Assembly (NCBI GenBank): GCA_001779955.1
Contig: MFES01000030.1
Span: 1,663-13,888 of the forward strand
Reading direction: 5' to 3'
Length of the DNA: 12,226 bases
Source: Candidatus Doudnabacteria bacterium RIFCSPHIGHO2_02_FULL_46_11
GTDB taxonomy: Bacteria; Patescibacteriota; Doudnabacteria; UBA920; 2-02-FULL-46-11
Within the stretch, counting starts at the first letter, position 1. The number at the start of each line of letters is the position of its first letter. Positions 10,444 to 12,226 of this stretch are shown piece after piece. The translations under genes were made by a program, and so were the position numbers. The notes beneath the pieces are model-generated. The model saw nothing but the letters and a program-made list of their open reading frames with translations. It was not told the origin of the DNA and searched no databases.

Positions 10444-11721
10444 ATGATACTAAATCAGTCTGAATTGTTTGCAAAAACCACTCGCGAAGCGCCTTCGGGC
10501 GAGGAGGCGGTTAATGCCATCCTTTTGGAGCGCGGCGGTTTTATGGCAAAAAATTCCGCCGGCATATATACATTTTTACCTTTAGGCTTTCGGGTGATGC
10601 AAAAAATTGCCCAAATTATTCGCGAGGAAATGAATGCCATTGCGGGTCAGGAAATGTTCATGCCGGCCCTAGTTGACAAGCGCTATTGGCAGAAAACCGG
10701 GCGCTGGGATTTGCCGGTCGGCTTTGAGGCCGTCGGGAAAGGCGAAACAACGGCCGGGTTTGTTTTAGGCTGGTCGCACGAGGATTTGCTAACAGATGTT
10801 GCTTTAAAATTTCTCAACTCGTACAAAGATTTACCTAAAGCCGTTTATCAAATACAGACCAAATTTAGAAATGAGCCCCGGGCGAAATCGGGCTTGTTGC
10901 GCGGCCGCGAATTCATGATGAAAGATCTTTACAGTTTTCATACCAGCGAAGAAGATTTAATGAAATATTATAATGAGGTGGCCAAGGCCTATAAAAAAAT
11001 ATTTGAGCGCTGCGGCGTGAAAGTGGTTTACACTTTGGCGGCCGGCGGCGATTTTACTCACAGCTTCACCCATGAGTTTCAGGCTATATCGGAAATCGGC
11101 GAGGACACAATTTTTCTTTGCGATAAATGCGAATATGCCGAGAACAAAGAAATTTCAAAACTGACCGAAGGGGACAAATGTGAAAAGTGCGGCGGAAAGA
11201 TAACGGTTCAAAAGGGTATTGAGGTCGGCAACATCTTCCCGCTTGGCACGCGCTACTCCGAAGCCGTCGGTTTGAAGTTCACCAACGAGAAAGGCGAACG
11301 GGTGCCGGTAGTGATGGGTTCCTACGGCATAGGCCTTTCCCGACTGATGGCCACCATAGTTGAGGTGAGCCACGATGATAAAGGAATTATTTGGCCGAGG
11401 TCGGTAGCACCTTTTGACGTTCACGTCATAAAAATTCAAAATTCAAAAAGCAAAAATCAAAATGACAATCAAAAAATTGATAAACTGGTGCATGATATCG
11501 TGGGCCAGCTCTCTCAAAAGTCTCTAGATGTTTTAGTCGATGACCGGGACGCTTCGGCTGGTGAAAAGTTCGCGGATCGTGATTTGCTCGGCATCCCAGT
11601 AAGTGTCATTGTTTCGGAAAAAGGCTTGACTGATGATAGTGTTGAAATGTTTAAGCGTGCCGATATGCAGGCGGAGAGAGTGTCGGTAGGCGATATAGGC
11701 AAGCATGCTGCGAACATTTGA
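10444..11721 (+). CDS. proS: Prolyl-tRNA synthetase, short form without editing insertion
   Basis: This class II aminoacyl-tRNA synthetase charges tRNA-Pro. Motif 2 is FRNEPRAKSGLLRGREF (residues 141-157), motif 3 is GSYGIGLSRL (292-301), and the conserved GIEVGNIFPLGTRYSEA is at 258-274. At 425 residues it lacks the roughly 180-residue INS editing domain that most bacterial ProRS carry between motifs 2 and 3. The region instead holds only two CxxC pairs (Cys226/229 and Cys246/249), which may form a small zinc knuckle. Mischarged Ala-tRNA-Pro would then have to be cleared in trans. The linker to the anticodon-binding domain (residues 330-345) is Asn/Gln/Lys-rich and is encoded by an A-rich simple repeat at 11430-11478. 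It ends with TGA, and mreB starts inside its last codons. Confidence 0.94.
   Translation: MILNQSELFAKTTREAPSGEEAVNAILLERGGFMAKNSAGIYTFLPLGFRVMQKIAQIIREEMNAIAGQEMFMPALVDKRYWQKTGRWDLPVGFEAVGKGETTAGFVLGWSHEDLLTDVALKFLNSYKDLPKAVYQIQTKFRNEPRAKSGLLRGREFMMKDLYSFHTSEEDLMKYYNEVAKAYKKIFERCGVKVVYTLAAGGDFTHSFTHEFQAISEIGEDTIFLCDKCEYAENKEISKLTEGDKCEKCGGKITVQKGIEVGNIFPLGTRYSEAVGLKFTNEKGERVPVVMGSYGIGLSRLMATIVEVSHDDKGIIWPRSVAPFDVHVIKIQNSKSKNQNDNQKIDKLVHDIVGQLSQKSLDVLVDDRDASAGEKFADRDLLGIPVSVIVSEKGLTDDSVEMFKRADMQAERVSVGDIGKHAANI
11430..11478 (+). repeat. A-rich simple repeat inside proS
   Basis: Degenerate units of the AAAATTCAAA / AAAAATCAAAA type run through 49 bases. They encode the low-complexity linker IQNSKSKNQNDNQKI between the catalytic and anticodon-binding domains. 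Repeats of this look are familiar to me from intergenic regions of CPR genomes; here one is in frame within an essential gene. Confidence 0.75.
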
Positions 11722-12226
11722 TAAAATTTTTGAAAAGTTTTCCCAAGATATAGGTATCGATTTGGGAACGGCCAATACCCTTGTCTACGTAAAAAACAAG
11801 GGTATTGTTATCAATGAGCCTTCGGTGGTGGCCATAAATACCCGTACCAAGCAGATTTTGGCGATTGGCAACGAGGCCCGGCGCATGGTTGGCCGTACGC
11901 CGCCCCACATTGTGGCCACCAGGCCGCTGGTGGACGGGGTAATTTCCGATTTTGAGGTTACCGAGCAGATGCTTAAGTATTTTATCGGCCGGGTACAGCC
12001 AAGAGGTTTCAGTTTTTTGCGCCGGCCGCGCGTGGTTGTGGGCATTCCATCCGGTGTTACCGAAGTCGAGAAAAGAGCGGTAATTGACGCTACGCTTTCT
12101 GCCGGCGCCCGCCAGGCTTTTCTTATTGAAGAGCCGATGGCGGCGGCCATCGGTGCGAGACTGCCGATTGAGGACCCGGCCGGCAGTATGATCGTGGACA
12201 TCGGCGGCGGAACTTCGGAGATTGCC
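11705..12226 (+). CDS. mreB: MreB, rod-shape actin homologue, N-terminal part
   Basis: The first 174 codons are present; the gene runs off the window. Phosphate-1 loop IGIDLGTANTLVYVKNKGIV begins near residue 17, followed by INEPSVVAINTR, the MVGRTPPHIVATRPLVDGVISDFEVTEQML segment typical of MreB (parts MVGRTPPHIVATRPL and DGVISDFEVTE), VVVGIPSGVTEVEKRAV, EEPMAAAIGARLPI and the second phosphate loop DIGGGTSE. The ATG lies inside the end of proS (17-base overlap), so translation is probably coupled. A leader of about ten residues (MLRTFDKIFEKFS) before the first strand is usual for the family and suits membrane association. With the fragment at 1-215 this is a second mreB; the two pieces do not overlap in sequence, so they cannot be compared here. 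Confidence 0.95.
   Translation, partial: MLRTFDKIFEKFSQDIGIDLGTANTLVYVKNKGIVINEPSVVAINTRTKQILAIGNEARRMVGRTPPHIVATRPLVDGVISDFEVTEQMLKYFIGRVQPRGFSFLRRPRVVVGIPSGVTEVEKRAVIDATLSAGARQAFLIEEPMAAAIGARLPIEDPAGSMIVDIGGGTSEIA

Overview
All genes in this window lie on the + strand, tightly packed with several short overlaps. Gene content and style suggest a reduced, host-dependent bacterium of the Patescibacteria/CPR type, probably Parcubacteria-like. The reasons are a ProRS without the editing insertion, a very short delta-prime-like clamp-loader subunit, an RFN-controlled vitamin importer beside an unusual FAD synthetase fusion, weak Shine-Dalgarno sequences and simple A/T-rich repeats. The lineage is an inference from style, not from a marker tree. 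UGA works as a stop (proS ends with it at the expected length), which argues against the UGA-recoded lineages Gracilibacteria and SR1.

Layout. 1-3250: the 3' end of an mreB, a small two-helix membrane protein, a GT4 glycosyltransferase, a short delta-prime-like protein and a secreted seven-Asp-box beta-propeller. 3252-3869: a heptamer tandem repeat followed by frr. 3873-6615: a block of three genes and one riboswitch separated by long near-perfect palindromes. In order it holds a winged-helix regulator, a cytidylyltransferase/riboflavin kinase fusion (FAD synthesis), a second winged-helix regulator, an FMN riboswitch with terminators, and a 10-TM EamA transporter. 6639-8633: a terminator, a PEP-synthase-like protein cut off at a palindrome, a third winged-helix regulator between two palindromes, and a nucleoside-deoxyribosyltransferase-like protein. 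8679-9787: a second heptamer repeat and the site-2 protease rseP. 9836-10380: a good sigma-70 promoter and about 500 bases of G+C-rich, hairpin-rich sequence that looks like a large structured non-coding RNA I cannot assign. 10416-12226: proS, then the 5' end of another mreB.

How it works together. The FMN riboswitch upstream of the EamA transporter makes this a riboflavin-uptake gene by established logic. The fusion protein next door would convert imported riboflavin to FMN and FAD, so 4237-6632 reads as a flavin salvage module.

The most unusual feature is a family of eight palindromes (28-36 bases, no loop) that share the core ATTC-NNNN-GAAT while their outer arms differ and mostly stay self-complementary. 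Each of the three small winged-helix genes is bracketed by a pair. One palindrome supplies the last residues and the stop codon of a truncated gene, and two lie inside coding sequence. They could be operators of the adjacent regulators, mobile palindromic elements, or both.
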